NCBI GenBank assembly: GCA_041397825.1
Contig: JAWKVX010000005.1
Location: forward strand, 310,001-374,000
Direction of reading: 5' to 3'
Length of the DNA stretch: 64,000 nt
Source of the DNA: JANNSX01 sp041397825
GTDB lineage: Bacteria > Pseudomonadota > Alphaproteobacteria > Rhizobiales > Hyphomicrobiaceae
A program made the position numbers and the translations under genes. Below are positions 24,212 through 32,994 of this stretch, piece by piece (the first letter of the stretch is position 1; the number at the start of each line of letters is the position of its first letter). Below the pieces are notes generated by a model that was given only the letters and a program-made list of their open reading frames with translations, had not been told where the DNA came from and made no database searches.

Positions 24212-26113
24212 ATGAGCCGCTACCACGAGATCTACCAGTCCTGGCAGCAGGATCCCGAACGGTTCTGGGCGGAGGCAGCGACCGGGGTCGAATGGTATAA
24301 GCCCTACGACAAGGTCTTCGATGCCTATGCCGGGCAGTATGGCCGATGGTTCACGGGCGGCATCTGCAATACGGTTCACAACTGTCTGGATCGGCACGTT
24401 TCCGCTGGGCGCGGCGGTCAGAAGGCCCTGATCTACGACAGTCCGATGACCGGCGCCACGCGGAGCTTCACCTACGGGGAGCTTCTCGACGAGGTCGCGA
24501 CCTTCGCAGCAGTGCTGTCGCAACGGGGCGTGAGCAAGGGCGATCGGGTCATCGTCTACATGCCGATGGTGCCGGAGGCGGTCATCGCCATGCTGGCGGT
24601 GGCCAGGATCGGAGCCGTGCATTCGGTCGTGTTCGGCGGCTTTGCCGCCAGCGAGCTTGCGACCCGCATCGAGGATGCCAAGCCGACGGCGATCGTCACG
24701 GCCTCCTGTGGCTTGGAGCCCGGCCGCGTCGTGAAATACAAGCCATTGCTCGACAAGGCGATCGAGCTGTCGAGCCATAAGCCGCAGTGCTGCATCTTGC
24801 TCCAGCGTCCCGAGGAAAAGTCCGAGCTTCTGCCCGGGCGCGACTTCGACTGGACACAGCTCGTTGCCAAGGCGCGCTCCGCCAATCTCAAGGCGCCCTG
24901 CGTTCCGGTCGCTGCCACCGATCCGCTCTATATCCTCTACACGTCCGGCACGACGGGCCAGCCCAAGGGTGTGGTTCGCGATCACGGCGGGCACATGGTT
25001 GCGCTCGCCTGGTCGATGCCGAACATCTATGGCTGCTCGGAGGGCGATGTGTTCTGGGCCGCCTCGGATGTCGGCTGGGTCGTCGGCCATTCCTACATCG
25101 TTTATGCGCCACTTCTCGCCGGCTGCACGACCGTGCTCTACGAGGGCAAGCCCGTCGGCACACCGGATGCCGGCGCCTTCTGGCGCGTTAGCGCCGAGCA
25201 TAAGGTCAAGGCGCTGTTCACCGCCCCGACGGCATTCCGGGCCATCAAGAAGGAGGATCCGAAGGGCGAGCACATCGGCAGATACGATCTGTCCGCGTTC
25301 ACCACCTTGTTTCTCGCCGGAGAGCGAGCGGATCCGGATACCATTCAGTGGGCGGAGAGCCAACTGAAGGTGCCGGTGATCGATCACTGGTGGCAGACGG
25401 AGACGGGCTGGGCGATTGCCGCCAATCCCGTTGGTCTCGGTGCGCTTCCGGTGAAGTACGGCTCGCCAACGGTGGCGATGCCTGGCTATGACGTCCAGGT
25501 GATCGACGACGCCGGCCACCCGGTCGAGACCGGAAAGCTCGGCAATATCGTCGTTCGATTGCCGTTGCCACCCTCCTGTCTGCCGACGCTCTGGAACGCC
25601 GACGAGCGCTTCCGAGCGAGCTACCTCGAGGAGTTTCCCGGCTACTACAAGACTGCGGACGCCGGCTTCAAGGACGAGGACGGCTATCTCTTCATCATGG
25701 GACGGACCGACGACATCATTAATGTCGCTGGGCATCGGCTGTCGACCGGCGCCATGGAGGAGGTTCTCTCATCCCACAAGGATGTCGCCGAATGCGCCGT
25801 GATCGGAGCGGCCGACAGCATGAAAGGCGAGGTTCCGGTCGGCTTCATCGTCCTCAAGGCCGGTGTGAACCGGCCGGCTTCAGAGGTCGAAGCGGAGGTG
25901 GTGGCGCTGGTTCGAGAGCGGATTGGTCCGGTCGCCGCCTTCAAGACGGCCATGACGGTGGTCAGGCTGCCGAAGACGCGGTCTGGCAAGATCCTGCGCG
26001 GGACGATGAAGAAGATCGCCGATGGCGAGGACTACAAGATGCCGGCGACCATCGACGATTCGGCCATCCTGACGGAGATCGCTCAGGTGATATCGGCGCG
26101 GCGACGGGGCTGA
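24212..26113 (+). CDS. prpE: Propionyl-CoA synthetase-type acyl-CoA ligase
   Basis: A 633-residue acetyl/propionyl-CoA synthetase. Motifs in order: ILYTSGTTGQPKGVVRDHGG (P-loop), WAASDVGWVVGHSY, DHWWQTETGWAI, YKTADAGFKDEDGY, GRTDDIINVAGHRLSTG and the C-terminal KTRSGKILRGTM with the acetylatable Lys. The RDHGGH after the P-loop and the short N-terminus fit PrpE better than AcsA (typically about 650 residues). It makes propionyl-CoA or a related short acyl-CoA using ATP. Ribosome site GAAGGA lies 7 nt before the ATG at 24212. Confidence 0.9.
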   Translation: MSRYHEIYQSWQQDPERFWAEAATGVEWYKPYDKVFDAYAGQYGRWFTGGICNTVHNCLDRHVSAGRGGQKALIYDSPMTGATRSFTYGELLDEVATFAAVLSQRGVSKGDRVIVYMPMVPEAVIAMLAVARIGAVHSVVFGGFAASELATRIEDAKPTAIVTASCGLEPGRVVKYKPLLDKAIELSSHKPQCCILLQRPEEKSELLPGRDFDWTQLVAKARSANLKAPCVPVAATDPLYILYTSGTTGQPKGVVRDHGGHMVALAWSMPNIYGCSEGDVFWAASDVGWVVGHSYIVYAPLLAGCTTVLYEGKPVGTPDAGAFWRVSAEHKVKALFTAPTAFRAIKKEDPKGEHIGRYDLSAFTTLFLAGERADPDTIQWAESQLKVPVIDHWWQTETGWAIAANPVGLGALPVKYGSPTVAMPGYDVQVIDDAGHPVETGKLGNIVVRLPLPPSCLPTLWNADERFRASYLEEFPGYYKTADAGFKDEDGYLFIMGRTDDIINVAGHRLSTGAMEEVLSSHKDVAECAVIGAADSMKGEVPVGFIVLKAGVNRPASEVEAEVVALVRERIGPVAAFKTAMTVVRLPKTRSGKILRGTMKKIADGEDYKMPATIDDSAILTEIAQVISARRRG

Positions 26114-26373
26114 CGGCTGTCATGACCAGCGCGATGCATTGGCGCACCTCGCCTACCGCGACCCCGAGGTGATTGCCTAGTGGTCGAGGATGGGCCGCAG
26201 TGCGCGCACAGAGCTATCAACCATTGTCGCCAGTTTCTGCCAGAAATGCGCCGCTCCCCGGGTGCTTTGCCATTGCCCATCTGCAGGGAGGATGGTCATA
26301 TGCCGAAGTTGGGGTCGCCCGTTGGTCTGATCAACCAATGCGTCACGCGAATTGCAATTTGAGGAGGCGAACG

Positions 26374-27594
26374 ATGATCGATTTTGCGTTAACCAGGCGA
26401 GCCATGCTCGGGTGCGCCGCGGCACTGCTGAGTGCCGCATTCGCCGCTCCAGCCCTTGCCGCCGATCCGATCAAGATCGGCTCGCCTATTCCGCAGACAG
26501 GTCCGTTCGCCAGCGACGGCTCCGTGATGCAGAAGGCCATTCAACTTGCAGTCGATGATCTCCATAAGAACGGGGGCGTGCTCGATCGTCCGGTCGAGGT
26601 CAGCTTCTTCGATGTCGGTGATCTCACTCCGGACAAGCTGATGGCCGCCGCGGCCAACCTTATCGACAGCGGCAAGTCGGACTACATCGTCACCGGCTAC
26701 GGCGGCTTCGGCCCCGACATACCGGCCTTCTGTCCGCATGGCGTCCCCTTCGTTCACAACGATGCCTTCACCAGTGTCGTCGACATGATGAACAGCATGG
26801 GCTGCACGGCGATCTTCAACGCCTCCGATGTCGAGGCGGCCTATGGCAAGGTGATGTGGGGCCAGCTGATGGCGCTCGGCCGCGAGTTCCCGAACAAGAA
26901 GCTGGCGATCGTGCACGGTCCGTACGAATGGGAGTACGGGTCGATGAATGCGATGGCGGAAGCGGCCAAGGCTGATGGCTGGGAGGTCGTTCTCAAGGAG
27001 GAGGTGCCCTACGAGAATGCCCAGTGGCCTGGCATCCTGTCGAAGATCCGCGAGGCCGGCCCCTCTCTCGTGCACATCGAGGTCCTGGATACCGGTCTGA
27101 CCAACACCTTCATCCAGGAGTACCGGCAAAACCCGATCAAGGGCGCCTTGGTGAACGCGGGCTACGCTGCGAGCATTCCGGCCTTCGGCGAGGTGATCAG
27201 TGGCGGCTCGGTCGATGGAGTTCTCGGTATGACACTCTCGGCTCAGCTCCCGGGCGCGGATGCAGACGCCTTCGCCGCCAAGTGGAAAGCCGCCTACAAC
27301 GAGGATCCGCCGTGGAGTCTTGCGGCTCAGCTTTATGACGAGGTCAATCTGTGGGCAGCGGCCGTCACCAAGGTCGGCGACCCCTCGGACCATGCCGGTG
27401 TCGCCAAGGCGATGAAGGAGCTCAACTACAGGGGCCTGACGGGAGTCCTGGCGTTCAATGATCGCTACATGATTCCGACCAGCGACGAGACCCAGCCGGC
27501 CTTTCTGTTCCAAGTTCAGGACAAGAAGCTGGTGCCGATTATGATCGGTACAAAGAAGGTTGCGGACTTCATCGAGCCGGATTGGTCGAAGTAG
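26374..27594 (+). CDS. Orphan branched-chain amino-acid/amine-type ABC substrate-binding protein
   Basis: A 406-residue periplasmic binding protein of the LivJ/urea-amide type, starting the mature part with DPIKIGSPIPQTGPFASDG. The leader contains TRRAML followed by an Ala-rich hydrophobic stretch ending APALAAD, which could be a Tat-type or a strong Sec signal. The ribosome site GAGGAGG is ideal. No permease or ATPase genes adjoin it. The next genes are a Rieske oxygenase and two ureohydrolases on the same strand, so it probably collects their substrate and docks to a transporter encoded elsewhere. Confidence 0.88.
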   Translation: MIDFALTRRAMLGCAAALLSAAFAAPALAADPIKIGSPIPQTGPFASDGSVMQKAIQLAVDDLHKNGGVLDRPVEVSFFDVGDLTPDKLMAAAANLIDSGKSDYIVTGYGGFGPDIPAFCPHGVPFVHNDAFTSVVDMMNSMGCTAIFNASDVEAAYGKVMWGQLMALGREFPNKKLAIVHGPYEWEYGSMNAMAEAAKADGWEVVLKEEVPYENAQWPGILSKIREAGPSLVHIEVLDTGLTNTFIQEYRQNPIKGALVNAGYAASIPAFGEVISGGSVDGVLGMTLSAQLPGADADAFAAKWKAAYNEDPPWSLAAQLYDEVNLWAAAVTKVGDPSDHAGVAKAMKELNYRGLTGVLAFNDRYMIPTSDETQPAFLFQVQDKKLVPIMIGTKKVADFIEPDWSK

Positions 27595-27666
27595 TCGCGC
27601 AGTCGAAGCCTGGGAAGCCGGTCGCCATCGGTGCGGGCCGGCTTCAAAATGGGAGTTGGGTTGGTC

Positions 27667-28800
27667 ATGACGAGCATGGCTCCTCTTGCGCGCCACTTTG
27701 CCGAGCACGAGCCTAGCGGCACGCTGCGGATCGCCAAGCAAGACGTCTACACCGACCCAGCCCTCTTCGGGAAAGAGCTGGTTCACATCTTCGATCGCGA
27801 CTGGGTGGCGATAGGCCGGCAGGGCACCATTCCCAACCCTGGCGACTACATGACGGCGAAGTTGGGCAAGCGGCCGGTCGTCTGCATCCGACAAAACGAC
27901 GGTTCCATCCGCGCCTTTGGCAATTTCTGCCGGCATCGTTACGCCAAGCTGCTCGATGGCCGTGGAAGGACAGGTCGCATCGTCTGCCCTTACCACGCCT
28001 GGACCTATGATATCACGGGACAACTCATCGGCATCACCGATCCGCAGGGATTTGGCGAAACCTGCAAGTCCGACATTCGCATGGTGGAGCTCGGATGCGA
28101 GGTCTGGCTCGGTTTCGTATTCGTATCGATGCAGCGTAACCTGCCATCGATGACATCGCGACTCGAGCCGCTGGCACGGCATCTGAGCCACTACGGCCTC
28201 GGCAGCTATGAAGACCGATACACGATCGACGAGGAACGGTGGGTAGGCAACTGGAAGCTCGTCTTCGAGAATTTCGTCGAGTGCTATCACGTCACCTATG
28301 CGCACAAGGGATCGATAGGTCCGACCAATCCGACGAAGCTCACCGAGTTGGGTCCGGCCGGGCATCGTCAATTCTCGGTTCACTACAATCCCTATCGTCC
28401 CGAAGATCTGCCCGAGGTTTACAACCTTGCGCTCGACGATGACGAGCGGCGCCGGCTGCATGTAATCGGTATCTATCCCAATCTGCTCGTCGCCATCGAT
28501 GCGAATTTTGTCTGGTGGATGATGCTGGAGCCCGAGGCTGTCGATCGTACAAATGGCCGTTGGGGCTTGTCATTCTCACCGCTCGCCATGCAGGGCATGG
28601 CTGATCCGGGGGCATATGCCGCCAGGATCCGCGACGTCATCGGCACCGCCACGAATGAGGACAAGGAGGTTGTCGCACGCGTCCAGGAGGGTGTCGCGTT
28701 CGGCACCCCGGAGCAGGGCTACCTGCACGGCTCCTTGGAGATCTATGTCGACGAGTTTCGAAAATATCTCGATCGGATGCTGACGGCGGTACCGGATTGA
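27667..28800 (+). CDS. Rieske non-haem iron oxygenase, alpha subunit (quaternary-amine/demethylase group)
   Basis: A 377-residue terminal oxygenase. The Rieske cluster ligands are C88, H90, C107 and H110 (CRH, then CPYH). The catalytic iron site lies in FENFVECYHVTYAH, with H208 and H213 as ligands. The residue bridging Rieske and iron centres is Glu205, where most ring-hydroxylating oxygenases have Asp. Glu at this place is known from carnitine and glycine-betaine oxygenases, so a C-N-cleaving or N-demethylating role is favoured. No beta subunit or dedicated reductase follows. The ferredoxin/reductase pair at 31430-32972 is the nearest candidate electron source. ATG 27667 fits family length. 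An earlier ATG at 27649 is possible. Confidence 0.9.
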   Translation: MTSMAPLARHFAEHEPSGTLRIAKQDVYTDPALFGKELVHIFDRDWVAIGRQGTIPNPGDYMTAKLGKRPVVCIRQNDGSIRAFGNFCRHRYAKLLDGRGRTGRIVCPYHAWTYDITGQLIGITDPQGFGETCKSDIRMVELGCEVWLGFVFVSMQRNLPSMTSRLEPLARHLSHYGLGSYEDRYTIDEERWVGNWKLVFENFVECYHVTYAHKGSIGPTNPTKLTELGPAGHRQFSVHYNPYRPEDLPEVYNLALDDDERRRLHVIGIYPNLLVAIDANFVWWMMLEPEAVDRTNGRWGLSFSPLAMQGMADPGAYAARIRDVIGTATNEDKEVVARVQEGVAFGTPEQGYLHGSLEIYVDEFRKYLDRMLTAVPD

Positions 28801-28851
28801 GACCGTAATCGTAGAGGGCGCACCACCAGTCGCTAGTCAAGGAAACAGTCA

Positions 28852-29844
28852 ATGCAGGATATGGTCGGCACCTTCGACGAGAACGCCTTCAACGGCTTGC
28901 TTCATGCCGGAGGCCGCGGCACGTTCATGCGGACGCCCTATATCGCGCCCGCTGCCAAGGAGCTCAAGGGCGCCAAGGTCACCGCGGCCTTTCTCGGCTT
29001 TCCCTGGGACGCCATGTGCATCAGCCGCACGGGCACGAACTACGGGCCCCGCGCCATCCGCGAGGCGGGCGATCAATTCTCTTTCTACAATGCCTCGACC
29101 GGCATGGATCTGAACAGCCACTACAGGATGGCCGATTGTGGCGACGTCCCGGTGGTGCCCGGTAGTGGCACTACGACCATGGACCGCGCCGAGGCGATCG
29201 TCTCCGAAATCCTCGCCTCAGGTGCCATGCCGATCACATTCGGAGGGGATCATTCGATCACCATCGCATGTGTGAGGGCGTTTGCGAAAAAGTACAAGAA
29301 GCCGGGCCTCGTGCTCGTCGACACGCATTTCGACACCGCACTCGATGTCGGCGGCGAGATGCTCTCGCATTGCTGTCCGATCACGCGCGCCGTCGACGCC
29401 GGCTTCGATCCCAAGCGCATTGCCATCGTCGGCACGGGCGGCTGGATGAATCCGAAATCCGAGCTTGCCTATATCAAGAAGCGGGGGATCACGCTGTTTA
29501 CGATCGAGGACATCTGGGAGCAGGGAGCCAAGGCAATTGCCAAGAAGGCCGCTGCCGTGGCCTCCAAGGGCGCCGATGGCGTCTACCTCACCTATGACAT
29601 CGATGCGATCGATGCCGCCTATGCACCAGGAACCGGCGTACCGACACCGGGCGGCATGAGCTCGCGCGAAGCACTCACCATGGCCTATGAGCTCGGTCGC
29701 ATGGGCATTGCCGGCCTCGATCTGGTCGAGGTATCGCCCTCCTGGGATCACGACGGCATTACGAGCCGGCTCGCCGTTCGCCTCATTCTGGAGGCTATGG
29801 CCGGCAATGCCGCTGCGAAGGGACGACGCAAGAAGAAGAGTTAG
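28852..29844 (+). CDS. Ureohydrolase (agmatinase/arginase family), first of a tandem pair
   Basis: A 330-residue binuclear metal hydrolase with all six ligand positions: GGDHS (H134), DTHFD (D157, H159, D161) and YDIDAID (D249, D251). The usual DAHxD has Thr for Ala here, a mild departure near the metals. The family hydrolyses arginine, agmatine, guanidinobutyrate, formiminoglutamate, guanidine or metformin. The specificity loops do not match classical agmatinase to my eye, so I leave the substrate open. The C-terminus ends in a basic KGRRKKK. It lies 4 bp upstream of a second, different ureohydrolase, and 51 bp downstream of the Rieske oxygenase. Confidence 0.9.
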   Translation: MQDMVGTFDENAFNGLLHAGGRGTFMRTPYIAPAAKELKGAKVTAAFLGFPWDAMCISRTGTNYGPRAIREAGDQFSFYNASTGMDLNSHYRMADCGDVPVVPGSGTTTMDRAEAIVSEILASGAMPITFGGDHSITIACVRAFAKKYKKPGLVLVDTHFDTALDVGGEMLSHCCPITRAVDAGFDPKRIAIVGTGGWMNPKSELAYIKKRGITLFTIEDIWEQGAKAIAKKAAAVASKGADGVYLTYDIDAIDAAYAPGTGVPTPGGMSSREALTMAYELGRMGIAGLDLVEVSPSWDHDGITSRLAVRLILEAMAGNAAAKGRRKKKS

Positions 29845-29848
29845 CGGA

Positions 29849-30919
29849 ATGGTGAAGCTTTCGCGGGAGAAGATGGAGCACCTTCGGAAGCTCGCCGAGG
29901 GCGAGTTCCTGTCGAGCCGCGATCCGGCCATCGATGCCTTTCTGAAGCGCATGGAGGAGGAGAAGGCGCCCGTCTTCTCGGACGTTTATGCGGGCGACAT
30001 GACGTTCTTCAATGCGCCCAGACAGGTCAATCTCGATGAGGTCGACTTGGCTGTCATCGGCGTTCCCTTCGAGGCGAGCGCGCCGGTTCGCGCCGGCACC
30101 CGGCTCGGACCGCGCTCGTTCCGGGAATGGTCGAAGGTGCGCGGTCCCGTCCATGACGTCTGGAAGACCATTCCATTCGACATGCTGAGTGTCGCCGATG
30201 TGGGCGATGTCACCTTCGAGAGCCCGCACAATGTCGGTCACTGCGTCGAGACCATCCGGACGAGGTTCGCCGAGTTCCGAAAGCGCGGGATCGCCCCTTA
30301 TGCCGTCGGCGGCGTCCACACCATGACGCATCCCATTCTCTCGGGCCTGGCGGCCGGCGAGCCGATCGGCCTCGTGCAGATCGATGCTCATGCCGACACC
30401 GCGCGGGGCAACTTCCAGGGCGATCGTCTCAACGATTGCAAGGTGTTTCTGAACGCCATTCTCGACGAGGCCATCGATCCGGAGCGTTGTATCCAGATCG
30501 GTATGCGCGGCTCGCTCAGTCCCTATTGGGATTTCTCCAAGGAAGCCGGCATGCGCTACATTCCGATGCACGAGGTCTACGATCTCGGCGTCGAGGGAGT
30601 GCTCGCCGAAATCCGGCGCGTGATCGGCGATGGTCCCTTCTATTTCACGCTCGACACCGACGGGATCGATGCGACCTACCTGCCGGGGACGCAGTTGCCC
30701 GAGCCCTTCGGCTTCACGTCTCGTGAGGTGGTCCAGATCATCCGGGGCATGCGCGGTCTCGACCTCGTGGGAGCCGATCTGGTCGAGCTGTGTCCGCCCT
30801 ACGATCCACACGGAATTTCTGCCAATATCGGCGCGGCTCTCGGCTTCGAGGTGGTCTGCCTGTTGGCCGAGGCGCACGTTCGCCGGCACGGGTCGCGACG
30901 CAAGACGCATTGGCAGTAG
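29849..30919 (+). CDS. Ureohydrolase-family protein, second of the tandem pair
   Basis: A 356-residue ureohydrolase homologue with an N-terminal extension of about 60 residues. Motif one reads GGVHTMTHP instead of GGDHS, keeping His157 but losing the Asp. DAHAD (D179, H181, D183) and TLDTDGID (D269, D271) are intact, so two metals could still bind. It differs strongly from the preceding ureohydrolase and is encoded only 4 bp after it, which suggests a heteromeric enzyme or two successive steps. Metformin hydrolase is a known case of two unlike ureohydrolase subunits working together. Function is inferred from family and position. Confidence 0.88.
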   Translation: MVKLSREKMEHLRKLAEGEFLSSRDPAIDAFLKRMEEEKAPVFSDVYAGDMTFFNAPRQVNLDEVDLAVIGVPFEASAPVRAGTRLGPRSFREWSKVRGPVHDVWKTIPFDMLSVADVGDVTFESPHNVGHCVETIRTRFAEFRKRGIAPYAVGGVHTMTHPILSGLAAGEPIGLVQIDAHADTARGNFQGDRLNDCKVFLNAILDEAIDPERCIQIGMRGSLSPYWDFSKEAGMRYIPMHEVYDLGVEGVLAEIRRVIGDGPFYFTLDTDGIDATYLPGTQLPEPFGFTSREVVQIIRGMRGLDLVGADLVELCPPYDPHGISANIGAALGFEVVCLLAEAHVRRHGSRRKTHWQ

Positions 30920-30969
30920 ACGGGACACGGGCGATCGCGCATCGTGCGCCGGGGGCGCTAGGGGGGATC

Positions 30970-31413
30970 ATGCGTGGCATCTGGGGGCTGACGGCTGCGA
31001 TCGCCGCCATGGGGCTCACCGCCTGCACATCTGAAGCACCATCGACCGGAGCCCTGGCGACACCCGATGCGGTGGCAATAACCGATCCAGCCTCGCCGGA
31101 TTTGGCATCGTATATCTCGGGTAGAAGCTTCGCTTTCTCCTCCGGCGGGACGGTGACGGAAACGTTTCTCGCCGACGGCACGGGTGAGTGGCGGAGGCCC
31201 AGCGGGCGGAGTGGCAAGTTTCGCTGGACGCTCGAGAGTGGGCTGACGTTCTGCCGTGTCTATGAGCCGAGCCCAGCAGCACAGGGGCAGCGAGCCTGGG
31301 AAGGCGGAACCTGGTGTGGAACCATCAGACGCGCCCCCGAGGGGCTGAGCTACACCGATCTGAAGACCCAGACGACCGGTCTTCTCCAGGAGGTCACCGC
31401 CGGGTCGATGTGA
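30970..31413 (+). CDS. Hypothetical small lipoprotein
   Basis: A 147-residue exported protein with a lipobox LTAC (Cys19). The mature domain has a beta-rich look (ISGRSFAFSSGGTVTETFLADGTGEWRR) with two cysteines (FCRVYEP, GTWCGTI) that could form a disulfide. I do not recognise a named family. It lies 50 bp after the second ureohydrolase with a G-rich ribosome site and may be the last gene of that unit. It converges with the ferredoxin-reductase gene 16 bp away. Confidence 0.65.
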   Translation: MRGIWGLTAAIAAMGLTACTSEAPSTGALATPDAVAITDPASPDLASYISGRSFAFSSGGTVTETFLADGTGEWRRPSGRSGKFRWTLESGLTFCRVYEPSPAAQGQRAWEGGTWCGTIRRAPEGLSYTDLKTQTTGLLQEVTAGSM

Positions 31414-31429
31414 TCGCCACCGGTGACGG

Positions 31430-32644
31430 CTACATGTAGTCCTTGAGATTGACGGCGGGGTCGGCGGCGGCTCCTCTCGGCAGCGTCTTTCCCCCCTCGA
31501 TGATCCGCTTTCCGGCGGCATAGGCGGCGGCATCGTTCATGGCGTCGACAGCGATAAGTCTGTCACCTGAATAATACCAGACGGACTGGCTGCCGTCGCG
31601 CTTGCCGGGCCGGACGACCGTCGAATCGTAGCCACGATTGAGGCCGGCGATCTGCAATTTGACGTCATACTGATCCGACCAGAACCAGGGCTTGGCCCTG
31701 TAGTCCACGCTTTGGCCCAGCATGTTGGCGGCGGCGGTCTCGCCCTGGTCGATGGCATTGCCGACCGATTCGAGCCGGATGCGCGTGCCCTCATGGGGAA
31801 AGCTCGCACAATCGCCGGCAGCATAGATGTCGGGATCGGAACTGCGGCACTGCGGATCGACGGCGATACCGTTGTCGATTGTAAGGCCCGCCTCTCGCGC
31901 GAGCCGATCATCGGGTACGATGCCGATGCCGACAATGGCAAAATCGACATCGAGCATCGAGCCGTCGGTGAGCTCGGCCCTGGCCAGACGGCCATCCTCA
32001 CCGATCAGACGTTTGAGCCCCGTGTGCTCCTTGATGTCGACGCCGTGCGAGCGGTGCAACGTGCGGAAGTAGGTGGAGGTCTCAGGTGCGGCGACACGCT
32101 GGAGAATGCGGTCGGCAAGCTCGATAACCGTGACTTGTAGTCCCTTCGAGGCGCAGACGGCAGCCCCTTCGAGCCCGATGTAACCGCCGCCGATGACGAG
32201 GGCCCGCCGTCCCGGCATCAGCTCGCTCGACATACGATTGGCATCGTCGAGCGTGCGCATGGCATAAACGCCGTGGAGGGTGCCGCCGATCGCCTCGGGA
32301 AGAAGGCGCGGCAGCGATCCGGTGGTGAGCGCGAGCTTGTCATAGGCCAGGCTTTCGCCGGTCGACAGGCTGATGTGCTTGGCGGCGCGATCGATCGACA
32401 CGGCGCGGGTGGCAATGCGCAGATCAACACGTTGCTCGGCGTACCAGCTCTGCGGCCTCAGATACAACCGATCCAGCGTCATCTCGCCGGTCAGGTACTT
32501 TTTCGACAGCGGCGGACGTTGATAGGGAATCACAGGCTCCTCGGCGACGAGCGTCAGCGGGCCCGCGTAGCCGAGCTGCCGCAGTTTGGCGATGAGCGCT
32601 TGCGCGGCCTGTCCGCCGCCGATGATGACGATGCCGTCGGTCAT
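31430..32644 (-). CDS. FAD-dependent ferredoxin reductase (putidaredoxin reductase type)
   Basis: A 404-residue NAD(P)H:ferredoxin reductase. N-terminal FAD loop GIVIIGGGQAAQALIAKL, PYQRPPLSKKYL, NAD(P)H loop RALVIGGGYIGLEGAAV, and the FAD site DIYAAGDCASF are all present. It passes electrons to the 2Fe-2S ferredoxin encoded 10 bp upstream and from there to the P450. ATG 32644 (MTDG) is chosen; a GTG at 32650 is also possible. It is the last gene of the leftward three-gene P450 unit. Confidence 0.92.
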   Translation of the reverse strand: MTDGIVIIGGGQAAQALIAKLRQLGYAGPLTLVAEEPVIPYQRPPLSKKYLTGEMTLDRLYLRPQSWYAEQRVDLRIATRAVSIDRAAKHISLSTGESLAYDKLALTTGSLPRLLPEAIGGTLHGVYAMRTLDDANRMSSELMPGRRALVIGGGYIGLEGAAVCASKGLQVTVIELADRILQRVAAPETSTYFRTLHRSHGVDIKEHTGLKRLIGEDGRLARAELTDGSMLDVDFAIVGIGIVPDDRLAREAGLTIDNGIAVDPQCRSSDPDIYAAGDCASFPHEGTRIRLESVGNAIDQGETAAANMLGQSVDYRAKPWFWSDQYDVKLQIAGLNRGYDSTVVRPGKRDGSQSVWYYSGDRLIAVDAMNDAAAYAAGKRIIEGGKTLPRGAAADPAVNLKDYM

Positions 32645-32654
32645 GCTCACATCT

Positions 32655-32972
32655 CTATTCGGCAGGGACGATCAGGACGAGGCCATCGAGCTCGGCGGAA
32701 GCCGTGATCTGGCAGCTAAGGCGACTGTTGGACCGGCGCGGTGCTGGCGTCGCCTCCAGCATCCCGTCCTCGATTTCGTTTGCGGCCCCCGTCTTCCCGA
32801 CCCAGGCCTCATCGACATAGACATGGCAGGTCGCACAGGACAGGCAGCCACCGCACTCGCCGACGACATTCGGGACGTTGTTGGCGACGGCGGCCTCCAT
32901 CATGTTGAGACCGTTGGCGACATCGGCCACGATCGTGCGTCCGTCGGCGAGCTTCCAGGTAACTTGTGGCAT
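32655..32972 (-). CDS. 2Fe-2S ferredoxin (putidaredoxin/adrenodoxin type)
   Basis: A 105-residue ferredoxin with cluster cysteines C40, C46, C49 and C87 in GECGGCLSCATCHVYV and SRLSCQI, the vertebrate-type C-x5-C-x2-C...C pattern. An additional Cys43 replaces the Ser of putidaredoxin. It sits between the P450 gene (22 bp upstream) and the reductase gene (10 bp downstream) and carries electrons between the two. It might also serve the Rieske oxygenase at 27667. Confidence 0.94.
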   Translation of the reverse strand: MPQVTWKLADGRTIVADVANGLNMMEAAVANNVPNVVGECGGCLSCATCHVYVDEAWVGKTGAANEIEDGMLEATPAPRRSNSRLSCQITASAELDGLVLIVPAE

Positions 32973-32994
32973 GGGATGTTCTGGCCTGCGGCAA

